Source: Sinomonas cyclohexanicum
GTDB taxonomy: Bacteria; Actinomycetota; Actinomycetes; Actinomycetales; Micrococcaceae
Assembly: GCF_020886775.1 (NCBI RefSeq)
Contig: NZ_AP024525.1
Location: 1,240,001 to 1,304,000, forward strand
DNA: 64,000 bases
Direction of reading: 5' to 3'
Below the pieces are notes generated by a model, which was given only the letters and a program-made list of their open reading frames with translations, searched no databases and was not told where the DNA came from. The translations under genes were made by a program, and so were the position numbers. Shown here piece by piece: positions 7,573-16,840 of this stretch; the first letter of the stretch is position 1, and each line of letters starts with the position of its first letter.

Positions 7573-9468
7573 ATGGGGATCCTCCGCACGGTGCGCACCT
7601 ATCCGATCGTCATCGCTGGCCTCCTCGTCCTCGTCGCGGCGCTCATCCTCGCGGTGGTCCGGCAGGACGAGGCCGCGCAGATCGTGGCGAGCGCCTTCGC
7701 CGGAGCGATCGCCGCCTGGACGTTCGTGGGCATGGTCCGGGAGATCCTCCGGGGCCACTGGGGCCTCGACATCCTCGCCGTGACCGCGATCGTGGCGACC
7801 CTCCTCGTGGGGGAGTACATCGCGGCCGTCATCATCGTGCTCATGCTCTCCGGCGGAAAGGCGCTCGAGGACTATGCCGCCGGGCGGGCCAAGCGCGAGC
7901 TCACCGCGCTCCTGGACCGCGCGCCGCGGGCCGCGCACCGGCAGCTCCCGGACGGCACCGTCGAGGACGTTCCGCTCGAGGACGTGGCCCCCGGGGACCT
8001 TCTCGTGGTCCGCCCGTCCGAGGTGGTCCCGGTGGACGGCGTCCTCGAGTCGGAGGCCGCCTCGTTCGACGAGTCCTCCCTCACGGGCGAGAGCCTGCCG
8101 GTGGACCGCGCGGCGGGGGAGAAGGTCCTCTCCGGGTCGGTCAACGGCACGGCCGCCGCCCTCGTCCGCGCGAGCGCGAGCGCCGCGGACAGCCAGTTCT
8201 CCCAGATCGTGGCCCTCGTGCGGGAGGCCTCGGCGAGCCGGGCCCCCGTGGTGCGCCTCGCGGACCGCTACGCGGTCCCGTTCACCCTCTTCGCGCTGGT
8301 CCTCGCCGGATTCGGATGGTGGCTCTCGGGCGATCCGCGGCGCTTCGCTGAGGTGCTCGTCGTGGCGACCCCGTGTCCGCTGCTCATCGCCGCGCCCGTG
8401 GCCTTCATGGGCGGCATGAGCCGGGCGGCGAAGAACGGCGTGATCGTCAAGGGCGGTGCCGTCCTCGAGCTGCTCGCGCGCGTGAAGACCGCAGCGTTCG
8501 ACAAGACCGGAACCCTGACCAGGGGCCGCCCCGAGCTCGTCGCGGTCCGCCCCGAACGCGGGTTCGACGTCGAGGAGCTCCTCACGCTCACGGCCTCGGC
8601 CGAGCAGTACTCGTCCCATGCGCTGGCCGCATCCGTGGTCGAGGCCGCGACGGCTCAGGGCGTCAACCTGCTCCCCGGATCCGGCGCGGAGGAGGCCGCG
8701 ACGAACGGCGTGCTCGCGGACATCGACGGGCAGCGTGTCCTGGTCGGCAAGCGGGCCTTCGTCGCCCAGGAGACCGGCGCCGACGTCGTCGAGCCTCCCC
8801 TCGTGCCCGGCGAGCTCGCAGTCTACGTGGCCGTGGACCGCGCCTTCGCGGGTGTTGTGGTGCTGCGCGACCTGCCCCGTCCCGAGGCCCGGGCGACGCT
8901 CGCGCGGCTCGCCGAGCTCGGTGCCCGCCACACGGTCATGCTCACGGGCGACGGCGCATCGACCGCCCGGGCAATTGCCCACCAGCTCGGCGTCTCGGAC
9001 GTGCGGGCCGAGCTCCTCCCCCTGGACAAGGTCGAGATCGTCCGTGCCGCCGAGCCCCGGCCGGTGCTGATGGTGGGCGACGGGGTCAACGATGCCCCCG
9101 TGCTCGCCGCCGCGGACGTCGGCGTGGCCATGGGCGCCCGGGGGTCGACCGCCGCGAGCGAGTCCGCGGACGCAGTGGTCCTCGTGGACGACATCTCGAA
9201 GGCGGCCGCCGCGGTCGAGATCTCCCAGCATGCCGTGCGCGTGGCCCTCCAGTCGATCTGGCTCGGCATCGCGCTCAGCGTCGGCCTCATGCTCGTGGCC
9301 TTGACCGGTGTGCTGCCCGCCGTCGCGGGTGCGCTGCTCCAGGAACTCGTGGACCTCGCGACCATCCTCAACGCCCTGCGCGCCCTGAGCGGAGGGCGAC
9401 CCCGGACGACGGCGGCCGTCCCCGTGGAGGGGACGGCCGCCGTCGTGCGTGCTGGCGGGGACGGCTAG
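7573..9468 (+). CDS. Heavy-metal translocating P-type ATPase
   Basis: 631 aa. Membrane helices at the N-terminus, then the actuator domain with TGES, the transmembrane metal motif in TPCPLLIAAPVA, phosphorylation site DKTGTLT, MLTGDG and hinge GDGVNDAPVL. These are P1B-type ATPase signatures for export of a transition metal. There is no N-terminal heavy-metal-associated (HMA) domain, so the enzyme is short for the class, and the metal is not predictable (motif TPCPL rather than the copper APCPH-like form). ATG at 7573 gives MGILRTVRTYP; the frame upstream is a spurious extension. The last 23 codons encode a terminator hairpin, and the stop overlaps the stop of the convergent secreted protein gene by 4 bp. 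Confidence 0.92.
   Translation: MGILRTVRTYPIVIAGLLVLVAALILAVVRQDEAAQIVASAFAGAIAAWTFVGMVREILRGHWGLDILAVTAIVATLLVGEYIAAVIIVLMLSGGKALEDYAAGRAKRELTALLDRAPRAAHRQLPDGTVEDVPLEDVAPGDLLVVRPSEVVPVDGVLESEAASFDESSLTGESLPVDRAAGEKVLSGSVNGTAAALVRASASAADSQFSQIVALVREASASRAPVVRLADRYAVPFTLFALVLAGFGWWLSGDPRRFAEVLVVATPCPLLIAAPVAFMGGMSRAAKNGVIVKGGAVLELLARVKTAAFDKTGTLTRGRPELVAVRPERGFDVEELLTLTASAEQYSSHALAASVVEAATAQGVNLLPGSGAEEAATNGVLADIDGQRVLVGKRAFVAQETGADVVEPPLVPGELAVYVAVDRAFAGVVVLRDLPRPEARATLARLAELGARHTVMLTGDGASTARAIAHQLGVSDVRAELLPLDKVEIVRAAEPRPVLMVGDGVNDAPVLAAADVGVAMGARGSTAASESADAVVLVDDISKAAAAVEISQHAVRVALQSIWLGIALSVGLMLVALTGVLPAVAGALLQELVDLATILNALRALSGGRPRTTAAVPVEGTAAVVRAGGDG
9406..9446. terminator. Hairpin terminator inside the 3' end of the P-type ATPase gene
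   Basis: A perfect 18-bp stem (9406-9423 with 9429-9446), 5-nt loop, of the GACGGCG family. It lies wholly within the coding sequence, which reads through it to a stop at 9468. It could terminate transcription from both convergent genes. Confidence 0.75.
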
Positions 9469-11186
9469 GGTGCCGCCGTCGCCATGAACACGTCTTCATC
9501 CGGCCCCGCCGCGCTGCTGTTGCGGGTGTCCGACCAGACCGCGTGGACCAGGTTCGACCCGGGCGCCGTCGACGCCGCGATGCTCGAGTAGTCGCCGAGG
9601 AATCCGGCCTGGCTCGCATTGGCCTGCGGGCTCGGATATGCCTGGCCGTCGCTGAGCGGGCGGTAGGACGAGAACGTCGTGCTGCCCGAGCCGCGGGAGA
9701 CCATGCCGTAGCCGAAGGTCCCGCCTCCTACCGCCGTGCCCGTGTACGGATTGGCGTTGTAGAAGCTCACCGCGGTGGTTCCCGTCTGCGTCACGGCGAC
9801 CGATGGCTGGGACAGGGCCGCACCCGGCGCCCCCGCGACCACCGTGCCGCCGCCGGCGGCATCGCTCCACGTCTGGCCCCCGTCATTGCTGTCGGAGACG
9901 ACGACGTTGTAGGCCCCAGTCCCGTTGCGGGTGTCCTGCCAGACCGTCACGAGGTGGTTGGGGTTCGAGGGATCGACGGCGATGGCGGGGAAGTCGTTGG
10001 TGCGCACGTTGAGCGACTTCACGCACTCCTCGGGACCGCGCCCGAAGTCGCAGAGCGCGAGGTTCCTCTCGTCGTCCTGACCGACCTTGACCACGGGGCC
10101 CATGGTTCCATCCGCGTCGATGCGACGGCCGAGCTGCTGGTTCAGGGCCGTCGGGGTGTTGCCGTTGCTCCAGGTGACGAAGACGCTGCCGTCGCTCGGG
10201 TTCACGACCGGCATGCTCCCCTGGTCGAAGTTGCACGCGTCCGCGGCGGCCTTCTTGTTGAACGTGTTGCCTCCCGTGCACAGCGGCGACGATCCGCTGA
10301 CGTTGGCGATCGGTGACCACTTCTGGGCGGCACCGTCCCACTTGGAGTAGAAGATCTCCGAGCTGCAGTACGCGCCCGGGTTGTTGCCCGTGGAGCACTT
10401 CTGATCCGAGGTGAACACCGTGAAGGTCACGTACACGCTCTTCGCGCCGGGCCTCGGGTCTCCGGCCATGAACTGCTTGTCGTAGAAGGTGTGGCCGTCG
10501 TTGGTCTCGGCGACGACGTACTTGGATGCGCCCGCCGGCACGTTCGCGTACGCCGATCCCTTCAGCGCAGCGGTCGACGGGACGGCGAAGAGGCCGCTCG
10601 CGTTGCTGTTGACGTCGAAGAGCACGCACGAGTACCAGGCCACCCCGGCCCCGTTGAACGTGACGTTGGGGTCGCTGGCGGCGTCATAGGTATGGCCAGT
10701 GCCGGGGTTCACGTGCTGGAAGAACGGGGGAAGCCCGTCGCCGAAGGACGAGCCGCTGTTGAGCGAGTAGTCGTAGCCGCAGTGGTTGAAGCCGATCCTG
10801 CTGTCGTTCTGCCCGGCAATGACGTTGGTCGGGTCGACCGGATTGACCGCGACCTGCTCCTCGGCCTGCCGTCGGGAGGTGCAGTCCTGGTTCACGCGCG
10901 GGTTGGTCTGGGAGCCGCGGTTCGCGCAGCCGAGGGCGGATACCGTGGCGTCCGGGGGCAGGTCGGAGGCCGCCGCCGAGGCGGCGTCCGCACCCAGCGC
11001 GCGCTCCTCGTCGAAGGTCACCTCCGTGCCGCCCGAGACGTGGGGGAGGGCTTTGCCGTTGTCGAAGTGGCCGTGGGACTTCGCTCCGAGGTTCGGGTTG
11101 ACCGCCTGGGCGCTGGCGATGAAGCCACCACCCAAAGACAGGGTCCCCACGAGCGCCGCAACGGCCAGGGCAAGACGAGTCTTCAT
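9465..11186 (-). CDS. Secreted sialidase-fold (beta-propeller) protein
   Basis: 573 aa with a signal peptide (MKTRLALAVA..., cleavage likely after ASAQA, residue 28). The mature part has repeated blade-like segments with Asp-box flavour, such as DSNDGGQTWSDA, NDGHTFYDKQF and VWQDTRNGTGAYNVVVSD, plus a second DTRN (VWSDTRNSSAAGP) and many cysteines in the first half. This resembles exo-alpha-sialidase-like propellers, but I see no clear arginine triad, so activity on sialic acid is unproven; an extracellular glycan-binding or -cleaving protein is all that is supported. It stands alone, convergent with the P-type ATPase. Confidence 0.75.
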   Translation of the reverse strand: MKTRLALAVAALVGTLSLGGGFIASAQAVNPNLGAKSHGHFDNGKALPHVSGGTEVTFDEERALGADAASAAASDLPPDATVSALGCANRGSQTNPRVNQDCTSRRQAEEQVAVNPVDPTNVIAGQNDSRIGFNHCGYDYSLNSGSSFGDGLPPFFQHVNPGTGHTYDAASDPNVTFNGAGVAWYSCVLFDVNSNASGLFAVPSTAALKGSAYANVPAGASKYVVAETNDGHTFYDKQFMAGDPRPGAKSVYVTFTVFTSDQKCSTGNNPGAYCSSEIFYSKWDGAAQKWSPIANVSGSSPLCTGGNTFNKKAAADACNFDQGSMPVVNPSDGSVFVTWSNGNTPTALNQQLGRRIDADGTMGPVVKVGQDDERNLALCDFGRGPEECVKSLNVRTNDFPAIAVDPSNPNHLVTVWQDTRNGTGAYNVVVSDSNDGGQTWSDAAGGGTVVAGAPGAALSQPSVAVTQTGTTAVSFYNANPYTGTAVGGGTFGYGMVSRGSGSTTFSSYRPLSDGQAYPSPQANASQAGFLGDYSSIAASTAPGSNLVHAVWSDTRNSSAAGPDEDVFMATAAP

Positions 11187-11288
11187 ATCCGGTCCAATCG
11201 TTGGGGGGGTGATGAGACCAAAGCAGGTCAGATTCTCCGCCCCGGGCCGACGGGCGTAAAGGCGTCGTCCGGCGAAATCCGGGCCCCA

Positions 11289-11341
11289 CACGACGGCGAC
11301 CGCCCCCGCGGAGGGGACGGTCGCCGTCGTGCGCTGATCGG
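11289..11341. terminator. GACGGCG-type terminator downstream of chvE
   Basis: A 14-bp stem (11289-11302 with 11328-11341), extended inward by CCCC/GGGG pairing. It ends the minus-strand mmsA-mmsB-chvE operon 7 bp past the chvE stop. Confidence 0.75.
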
Positions 11342-11347
11342 GACAGG

Positions 11348-12469
11348 CTACTGGGTGAGCTTGCTCAGCGTCGGATCGTTCGCGTAGGCGTCCTTGGCAT
11401 TGGCCTTCGTGACGACGACCGGCGGGAGCAGGAAGGTCGGGACCGTCTTGACGCCGTTGTTGTAGGACTTGGTGTCGTTGATGTCCGGCGTCTGCCCGGC
11501 CTGGAGCTTGCTGACCATGTCGATGGCCTGCTTCACGAGGTTGCGGGTGTCCTTGTTGATGGTCGAGTACTGCTCGCCGGCCATGATCGACTTGACCGAC
11601 TCGACCTCGGAGTCCTGGCCCGTGACGATCGGAATCGCCTTGCCAGCGCTCTTGACGGACGTGATGATCGCGCGCGCCAGCGTGTCGTTCGGCGAGAGCA
11701 CGCCGTCGAGCGGGGCGGACGTGTAGTTCGCCGCGAGGATCGTGTCCATGCGCTTCTGCGCGTTCTCGGCCTTCCAGCCCTGGGTCACGGCCTGCTCGAA
11801 CGTCTTCTGGCCCGAGACGACATGGAGCGTGCCGTCGTCGATCTTCGGCTGCAGGACGCTCATGGCCCCGTCGAAGAACACCTTCGCGTTCGCGTCATCC
11901 GGGGAGCCGGCGAACAGCTCGATGTTGTACGGGCCCGAGGCCTTCTTGGCCTTCATGCCGTCCAGGAGCGCCTGGCCCTGGAGCTGGCCGACCTTGAAGT
12001 TGTCATACGCGACGTAGTAGTCCACGTCGTTCGTGTTCTCGAGGAGCCGGTCGTAGGCGATGACCGTGGCGCCGGCGTCCTTGGCCTGCTTGAGCTGCGT
12101 GCCGAGCTGCTTGCCGTCGATCGCGCCGACGATGATGACCTTGGCGCCCTTGGTGACCATGGTCGAGATCTCGTTCTGCTGCTCCGAGACGCCGCTGTTG
12201 GCGAACTGCACGTCCGGCTTGAAGCCAGCGTCCGTGAGACCGCTGTTGAACAGCTGCTCCGCGAGGACCCAGTTCTCCGAGGTCTTCTGCGGGAGCGCGA
12301 CGCCGATGAGCGAGTTCTTCGCGAACCCGCCGGCGCTGCCGCTCGAGCCTGCGGTGCTGCCCGAGTCCGAGCGACCGCAGCCCGTGAGGGCCAGCGCGGC
12401 GATGGCCACGACTGCCGCGGCAGTCTTCGTCTTCGAGCTTGCCTTCCCTGACATGCCGAACCTGCGCAT
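11348..12469 (-). CDS. chvE: Multiple-monosaccharide ABC transporter substrate-binding lipoprotein
   Basis: 373 aa lipoprotein: signal with lipobox ALTGC (Cys31), then a periplasmic-binding protein family 1 fold (sugar-type), with VIVGAIDGKQLGTQLKQAKDAG, VIAYDRLLEN, LDGVLSPNDTLARAI and VTGQDSEVESVKSI. This matches the xylose/ChvE branch that binds several aldoses outside the membrane and delivers them to MmsAB. Unusually it is the last gene of the operon, separated from mmsB by 114 bp with a strong hairpin at the mmsB 3' end. The ATG at 12469 has a weak AGCAGG site; a second ATG follows at codon 6. Confidence 0.88.
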   Translation of the reverse strand: MRRFGMSGKASSKTKTAAAVVAIAALALTGCGRSDSGSTAGSSGSAGGFAKNSLIGVALPQKTSENWVLAEQLFNSGLTDAGFKPDVQFANSGVSEQQNEISTMVTKGAKVIIVGAIDGKQLGTQLKQAKDAGATVIAYDRLLENTNDVDYYVAYDNFKVGQLQGQALLDGMKAKKASGPYNIELFAGSPDDANAKVFFDGAMSVLQPKIDDGTLHVVSGQKTFEQAVTQGWKAENAQKRMDTILAANYTSAPLDGVLSPNDTLARAIITSVKSAGKAIPIVTGQDSEVESVKSIMAGEQYSTINKDTRNLVKQAIDMVSKLQAGQTPDINDTKSYNNGVKTVPTFLLPPVVVTKANAKDAYANDPTLSKLTQ

Positions 12470-12583
12470 TGTGCCTGCTTTCTTTTCGTGTGATCCGAGT
12501 GGGGGAGTCTGGGGCGCGCCGAAGCGCGCGGTGCGAAGCGAGAGGTGTGGGAACGAACGACGGCGAGTGGCCGGCGTCGTGCG

Positions 12584-13873
12584 TCAGCTCTCCTTGGCGA
12601 GGACTTCGCTGGTCTTCGTGGTCTCGTCGGGCTGGAGCGGGGTGCCGGCCTGGCCGGCACCCCGCTCGCCGCCGGCCCCGCGGATGAGGAGGCCGATGAT
12701 CGAGCGCTTGCCCTGCATCTTGTTGTAGACGTCGAAGGCGACCGCGGCCAGGAGCACGAGGCCCTTGATGATCGCGGTGAGGTCGGCGCCGACGCCGAGC
12801 AGCTGCAGGCCGTTGTTGAGCACTGCCATGACGAGGCCTCCGACGATCGAGCCGATCACGGTGCCGACGCCGCCGGTGACCGCCGCGCCGCCGATGAACA
12901 CGGCCGCGATCGCGTCGAGCTCCCAGCCGGTGCCGTCGAACGGGCCGGACGCCGTGGAGCGGGCCACGAAGACCATGCCGGCCAGCGCCGCGAGGATGGC
13001 CATGTTCATCATCACGAGGAAGTTGACCTTCTTGGACTGCACGCCGGAGAGCTCCGCCGCGTGGCGGTTGCCGCCGACCGCGTAGATGTGGCGTCCGATC
13101 ACGGTCTTGGACGACATGAACCCGTAGATCAGGACGAGCAGGCCGAGGATGATGCCCGGGATGGGGAAGGACGTACCGGTGCGGCCGGTCGCGAACAGGT
13201 ACGTCGCGTAGAGGATGGCCGCGCAGACGAGCACGAGCTTGGTGACCATGACCCACGTCTCGGGCACCTCCGCGCCGAGGGCCTTGGCCTGGCGGCGCGA
13301 GCGGAGCTCGAAGAAGACGACCAGCGCCGCACCGAGGATGCCGAGCAGCAGCGTGAGGTTGTTGTAGCCGGTGTTCGGGCCGATCTCCGGCAGGTAGCCG
13401 TTGCCGATCTTCTGGAAGTCGGTGGGCACCGGGACGGTGTTGGACTTGCCGATGTACTGGTTCACGCCGCGGAAGATCAGCATGCCGGCAAGTGTGACGA
13501 TGAACGCCGGGATGCCCACGTACGCGACCCAGAATCCCTGCCACGCGCCGATGACCGCGCCGATCGCAAGGCCCAGGAGGAAGCCTGCCCACGAGGGCAG
13601 CCCCCAGTCCCGCATCGTGATCGCGACGATGATGCCGACCGCCGCGGCGATCGAGCCGACGGAGAGGTCGATGTGCCCGGCGATGATCACGAGGACCATG
13701 CCGATCGCGAGGATGAGGATGTACGAGTTGCCGTTGAACAGGTTGATCACGTTGTCCGACGTGAGCGTGAGCCCGCCGGTGAGGATCTGGAAGAGGACGA
13801 TCAGGGCCACGAGGGCGAAGATCATGCCGAATTGGCGGGTGTTGCCGCCGAAGAGCTTCTTGAGCGCGTCCAT
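12584..13873 (-). CDS. mmsB: Multiple-monosaccharide ABC transporter permease
   Basis: 429 aa, integral membrane, BPD_transp_2 family with about ten helices. The conserved GHIDLSVGSIAAAVGII and FIGGAAVTGGVGTVIGSIVGG segments and an EAA-like SGVQSKKVNFLVMMNM are visible. It forms the sugar channel with MmsA. ATG at 13873 (MDALKKLFGGN) follows mmsA by 17 bp with a ribosome site in the gap, so the two are co-transcribed. The C-terminal tail (AGGERGAGQAGTPL) is encoded by a perfect 15-bp hairpin at 12635-12667. Confidence 0.9.
   Translation of the reverse strand: MDALKKLFGGNTRQFGMIFALVALIVLFQILTGGLTLTSDNVINLFNGNSYILILAIGMVLVIIAGHIDLSVGSIAAAVGIIVAITMRDWGLPSWAGFLLGLAIGAVIGAWQGFWVAYVGIPAFIVTLAGMLIFRGVNQYIGKSNTVPVPTDFQKIGNGYLPEIGPNTGYNNLTLLLGILGAALVVFFELRSRRQAKALGAEVPETWVMVTKLVLVCAAILYATYLFATGRTGTSFPIPGIILGLLVLIYGFMSSKTVIGRHIYAVGGNRHAAELSGVQSKKVNFLVMMNMAILAALAGMVFVARSTASGPFDGTGWELDAIAAVFIGGAAVTGGVGTVIGSIVGGLVMAVLNNGLQLLGVGADLTAIIKGLVLLAAVAFDVYNKMQGKRSIIGLLIRGAGGERGAGQAGTPLQPDETTKTSEVLAKES
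12635..12667 (-). promoter_or_regulatory. Hairpin in the 3' end of mmsB
   Basis: A perfect 15-bp inverted repeat (12635-12649 with 12653-12667) with a 3-nt loop, inside the end of mmsB and before chvE. Such a stem can protect or attenuate mRNA at this junction and so set the amount of binding protein relative to permease. The function is inferred. Confidence 0.5.
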
Positions 13874-13890
13874 GGTGGTCTTTCTGCTTC

Positions 13891-15435
13891 TCAGGCGGCC
13901 TTGCGGGCCTGGGTCATGAGCTTCATGAGGCTCTCCTGGGTGGCCTCTTCCTTGGTGAGGACGCCGGTGATGGCGCCCTCGAAGATCGTGTAGATGCGGT
14001 CCGAGAGGCCTAGGAGCTCGGGCAGCTCGGAGGAGATAACGATCACGCCCTTGCCCTGGCTCGCGAGCTTCTGGATGATGCCGTAGATCTCGTACTTCGC
14101 CCCGACGTCGATGCCGCGCGTGGGCTCGTCGAGGATCAGCAGCTCCGGGTCGGTGAACATCCACTTGGCGAGGACGACCTTCTGCTGGTTCCCGCCCGAG
14201 AGCTTCGCGACGCCCTCGTCGACGCTGGGCGTCTTGGTCCGCAGCGACTTCCGGTACTGCTCGGCGACCTCGTACTCGCGGTTGCGGTCGACGACGAGCC
14301 CGCGGGTGATCTTCTTCAGTGCGGCCGAGACGGTGGTCGTCTTGATGTCGTCGAGCAGGTTCAGGCCCAGGGTCTTGCGGTCCTCGGTGACGTAGCCGAG
14401 GCCGGCATCGATGGCCTGTGCCACGGTGTGCATCCTGACCTCCTTGCCGTGCATGTAGGTGTGGCCGGAGAGGAACTTGCCGTACGAGTGGCCGAAGATG
14501 CTCCGTGCCAGCTCGGTGCGCCCGGCCCCCATGAGCCCCGCGAAGCCCACGATCTCGCCCTGGCGGACGAAGAAGTTCGAGCCCTTGCACACGAGGCGGT
14601 CGGTGATCACCGGGTGCTGGACCGTCCAGTCCTTGGCCTCGAACAGGACCTCGCCGATCGTCGGGGTGTGGTCGGGGAAGCGGGACTCGAGTGTCCGCCC
14701 GACCATCCCCTTGATGATCCTGTCCTCGTCCACGCCGTCCCGGGCGACGTTGAGCGTCTCGATCGACTTGCCGTCGCGGATGATGGTGATCTCGTCCGCG
14801 ATCTGCTCGATCTCGTTGAGCTTGTGGGAGATCATGATGCTCGTGACGCCGCGGCCCTTCAGGCCCACGATGAGGTCGAGCAGGTGCTGGGAGTCCGACT
14901 CGTTCAGTGCGGCGGTGGGCTCGTCGAGGATGAGCAGCTTCACCGACTTGTTGAGTGCCTTGGCGATCTCCACGAGCTGCTGCTTGCCGACGCCGATCTC
15001 CTTGATCGGGGTGTCGGGGTCATCCTTGAGGCCAACCCGGGCGAGGAGCTCGAGGGAACGGCGGCGGGCCTCCTTCCAGTCGATGACGCCGCGCTTGGCC
15101 GGCTCGTTGCCCAGGAAGATGTTCTCCATGATGGACAGCTCCGGGATGAGCGCGAGCTCCTGGTGGATGATGACGATGCCCGCGGCCTCGCTCGCGCGGA
15201 TGTCCTTGAACTCCTGGGTCGCGCCTTGGTAGACGATCTCGCCGGAGTAGGAGCCGTGCGGGTAGACACCAGAGAGCACCTTCATGAGGGTGGACTTGCC
15301 TGCGCCGTTCTCGCCGCAGATTGCGTGGATCTCGCCGGCCTTCACCTTCAGGTTCACGTCCGAGAGTGCCTTCACCCCGGGGAACTCCTTGGTGATGGAC
15401 CGCATCTCGAGGATCACAGGTTCGTTTGACGCCAT
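13891..15435 (-). CDS. mmsA: Multiple-monosaccharide ABC transporter ATP-binding protein
   Basis: 514 aa with two ABC domains, as in the RbsA/XylG/MmsA type. Domain 1: Walker [10 protein letters not shown] (41-49), [10 protein letters not shown]; domain 2: signature [25 protein letters not shown]; the second Walker A is degenerate (GLMGAGRTE), which is usual for this class. It energises sugar import with MmsB and ChvE. ATG at 15435 ([11 protein letters not shown]) has GGCAAGGGACGC upstream; the open frame continues further but without a better start. Promoter elements (TTGACG, then TTTACT) lie about 80 bp upstream on the minus strand, beside the ROK regulator gene. Confidence 0.92.
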   Translation of the reverse strand: MASNEPVILEMRSITKEFPGVKALSDVNLKVKAGEIHAICGENGAGKSTLMKVLSGVYPHGSYSGEIVYQGATQEFKDIRASEAAGIVIIHQELALIPELSIMENIFLGNEPAKRGVIDWKEARRRSLELLARVGLKDDPDTPIKEIGVGKQQLVEIAKALNKSVKLLILDEPTAALNESDSQHLLDLIVGLKGRGVTSIMISHKLNEIEQIADEITIIRDGKSIETLNVARDGVDEDRIIKGMVGRTLESRFPDHTPTIGEVLFEAKDWTVQHPVITDRLVCKGSNFFVRQGEIVGFAGLMGAGRTELARSIFGHSYGKFLSGHTYMHGKEVRMHTVAQAIDAGLGYVTEDRKTLGLNLLDDIKTTTVSAALKKITRGLVVDRNREYEVAEQYRKSLRTKTPSVDEGVAKLSGGNQQKVVLAKWMFTDPELLILDEPTRGIDVGAKYEIYGIIQKLASQGKGVIVISSELPELLGLSDRIYTIFEGAITGVLTKEEATQESLMKLMTQARKAA

Positions 15436-15549
15436 GCGTCCCTTGCCTCCTGGTTCGAACGTCGTTGTTCGGCGACTCGGATGGGCGCCGTACGAATAGA
15501 AAGTAAACAAGGACCTCGGCCTTGCCGTCAAGGCTTTAACGCAAGACGA

Positions 15550-16743
15550 TCAGGCGTGGTGCGATATATCAGCGTTCTGGAACACGAGCGCCGCGGCCCC
15601 GAGGACCTCCGCCCGCGCCCCGAGGGCGGACATGGCCACGGTGGTGGTCTCGCCGATCACCGGGACTGCGTGGCGCAGGAGCCCGCGCCGGATCGGTGCG
15701 AGGAGCAGTTCCCCGAGGTCGGCCAGCGGGCCGCCGATCACGATCACCTCGGGGTTGATGAGGTTGGCAACGCCGCCCAGCGCCCGCCCCACAGCCAGCC
15801 CCGCGTCGTCGAGCACACGCAGGACCGGCGCGGAGCCTGTCAGCGCCCGCCGGACGATCTCGTCCGGCGTCAGGGGAGCGGGCTCCCGGGGGCTCAGGAG
15901 CTCTGACATGGTGGTGGTCGAGGCGACCGTCTCGAGGCAGCCCCGGTTGCCGCAGCGGCATACCGGGCCGTGTTCGTCGATGGTCGCGTGGCCGATCTCG
16001 CCGGTAACACCCACGTGGCCGTAGAACAGCGCGCCGTTGAGGATCAGGCCCGCCCCGATGCCCGAGCCGATCTTGACGAACATGAGGTTCTCGATGCCGT
16101 TGTGCGGTCCCCAGGTGACCTCGCTGAGTGCGCCGAGATTGGCGTCGTTGTCCACGAAGACGGGAAGTCCGAGCCGGTCCTCGAGGCGCGCGAGGATGTG
16201 GAATCCGACCCATTCCGGCAGGATGGCGCCCTGGACCACGGTGCCTGTTCGGTGGTCGATCGGGCCCGGGATCCCCGCGCCGACGCCCACGATGTGCTCG
16301 CGGCGAGTGCCGGTCTGCTGGAGCAGCCGGTCGAGCACCTCGACCGCTGCGGCGATGCTGACGTCGGCCTGGTGGCCGAGGGGCAGGCTCATGCTCTCCT
16401 CGGCAAGCACCTCGTACGCGAGGTTGGCCAGGACGACGCGCAGGTGCCGGCGGCCGAAGTCTATGCCGACGGCAACGGCCGAGTTGCTGTTGAGCCGGAC
16501 GCTCAGCGCTCGCCTTCCCGAGCTCGTGGTCGGCTCGGTCGCGACCACGTTGGCGTCCTGGAGGACTTTGACGATGTTCGAGACGGTGGCCGTGGAGAGG
16601 CCGGTCTGTCGGGATAGCTCGGCCTGGGTGGCCGGCCCCGCCATGAGGGCCTCGACGAGCCGCTGTTCATTGAGCTTGCGCAGCGCGGATTGTGAGCCCG
16701 GATTGCCGGCGCCGCTCGTCCTCGAGCGCAGGGTGGAGACCAT
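15550..16743 (-). CDS. ROK family transcriptional regulator/sugar kinase homologue
   Basis: 397 aa. An N-terminal MarR-like winged helix (about 20-80: LVEALMAGPATQAELSRQTGLSTATVSNIV) is joined to a ROK ASKHA domain with DNDANLGALSE, the ROK zinc motif CRCGNRGCLET and GIDFGRRHLRV. It is likely the sugar-responsive regulator of the transporter operon directly downstream. The 114-bp gap to mmsA contains the probable operator. ATG at 16743 (MVSTLRSRTSG) has GAGGGGAAG upstream. Repressor or activator mode cannot be told. Confidence 0.88.
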   Translation of the reverse strand: MVSTLRSRTSGAGNPGSQSALRKLNEQRLVEALMAGPATQAELSRQTGLSTATVSNIVKVLQDANVVATEPTTSSGRRALSVRLNSNSAVAVGIDFGRRHLRVVLANLAYEVLAEESMSLPLGHQADVSIAAAVEVLDRLLQQTGTRREHIVGVGAGIPGPIDHRTGTVVQGAILPEWVGFHILARLEDRLGLPVFVDNDANLGALSEVTWGPHNGIENLMFVKIGSGIGAGLILNGALFYGHVGVTGEIGHATIDEHGPVCRCGNRGCLETVASTTTMSELLSPREPAPLTPDEIVRRALTGSAPVLRVLDDAGLAVGRALGGVANLINPEVIVIGGPLADLGELLLAPIRRGLLRHAVPVIGETTTVAMSALGARAEVLGAAALVFQNADISHHA

Positions 16744-16825
16744 GATGTACAGCTTCCCCTCAGCGGAGCTTGTCGTCAAGAAATGAACACAAGATGGCTT
16801 CATCGCCACCACTCTGCTCGGCTAC

Positions 16826-16840
16826 TAGTCTTGGCGCATG
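16826..16840 (+). promoter_or_regulatory. Leaderless promoter of the gamma-carbonic anhydrase gene
   Basis: TAGTCT at 16826-16831, then exactly six bases, then ATG at 16838. There is no ribosome site. Transcription would start at or next to the A of ATG. Confidence 0.55.

Noticed and set aside
6415-9231. 938-aa minus-strand ORF covering the P-type ATPase antisense
   Set aside because: Only its last 357 residues (the Gfo/Idh/MocA protein) are real; the first part is antisense to the ATPase gene.
6349-9468. 1039-aa plus-strand ORF
   Set aside because: Only the part from 7573 encodes the P-type ATPase; the front is antisense to the oxidoreductase gene and has no start signal.
9465-11186. Calling the secreted propeller protein a true sialidase
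   Set aside because: Asp-box-like repeats are visible but not the arginine triad or the catalytic Tyr/Glu pair, so only the fold is claimed.
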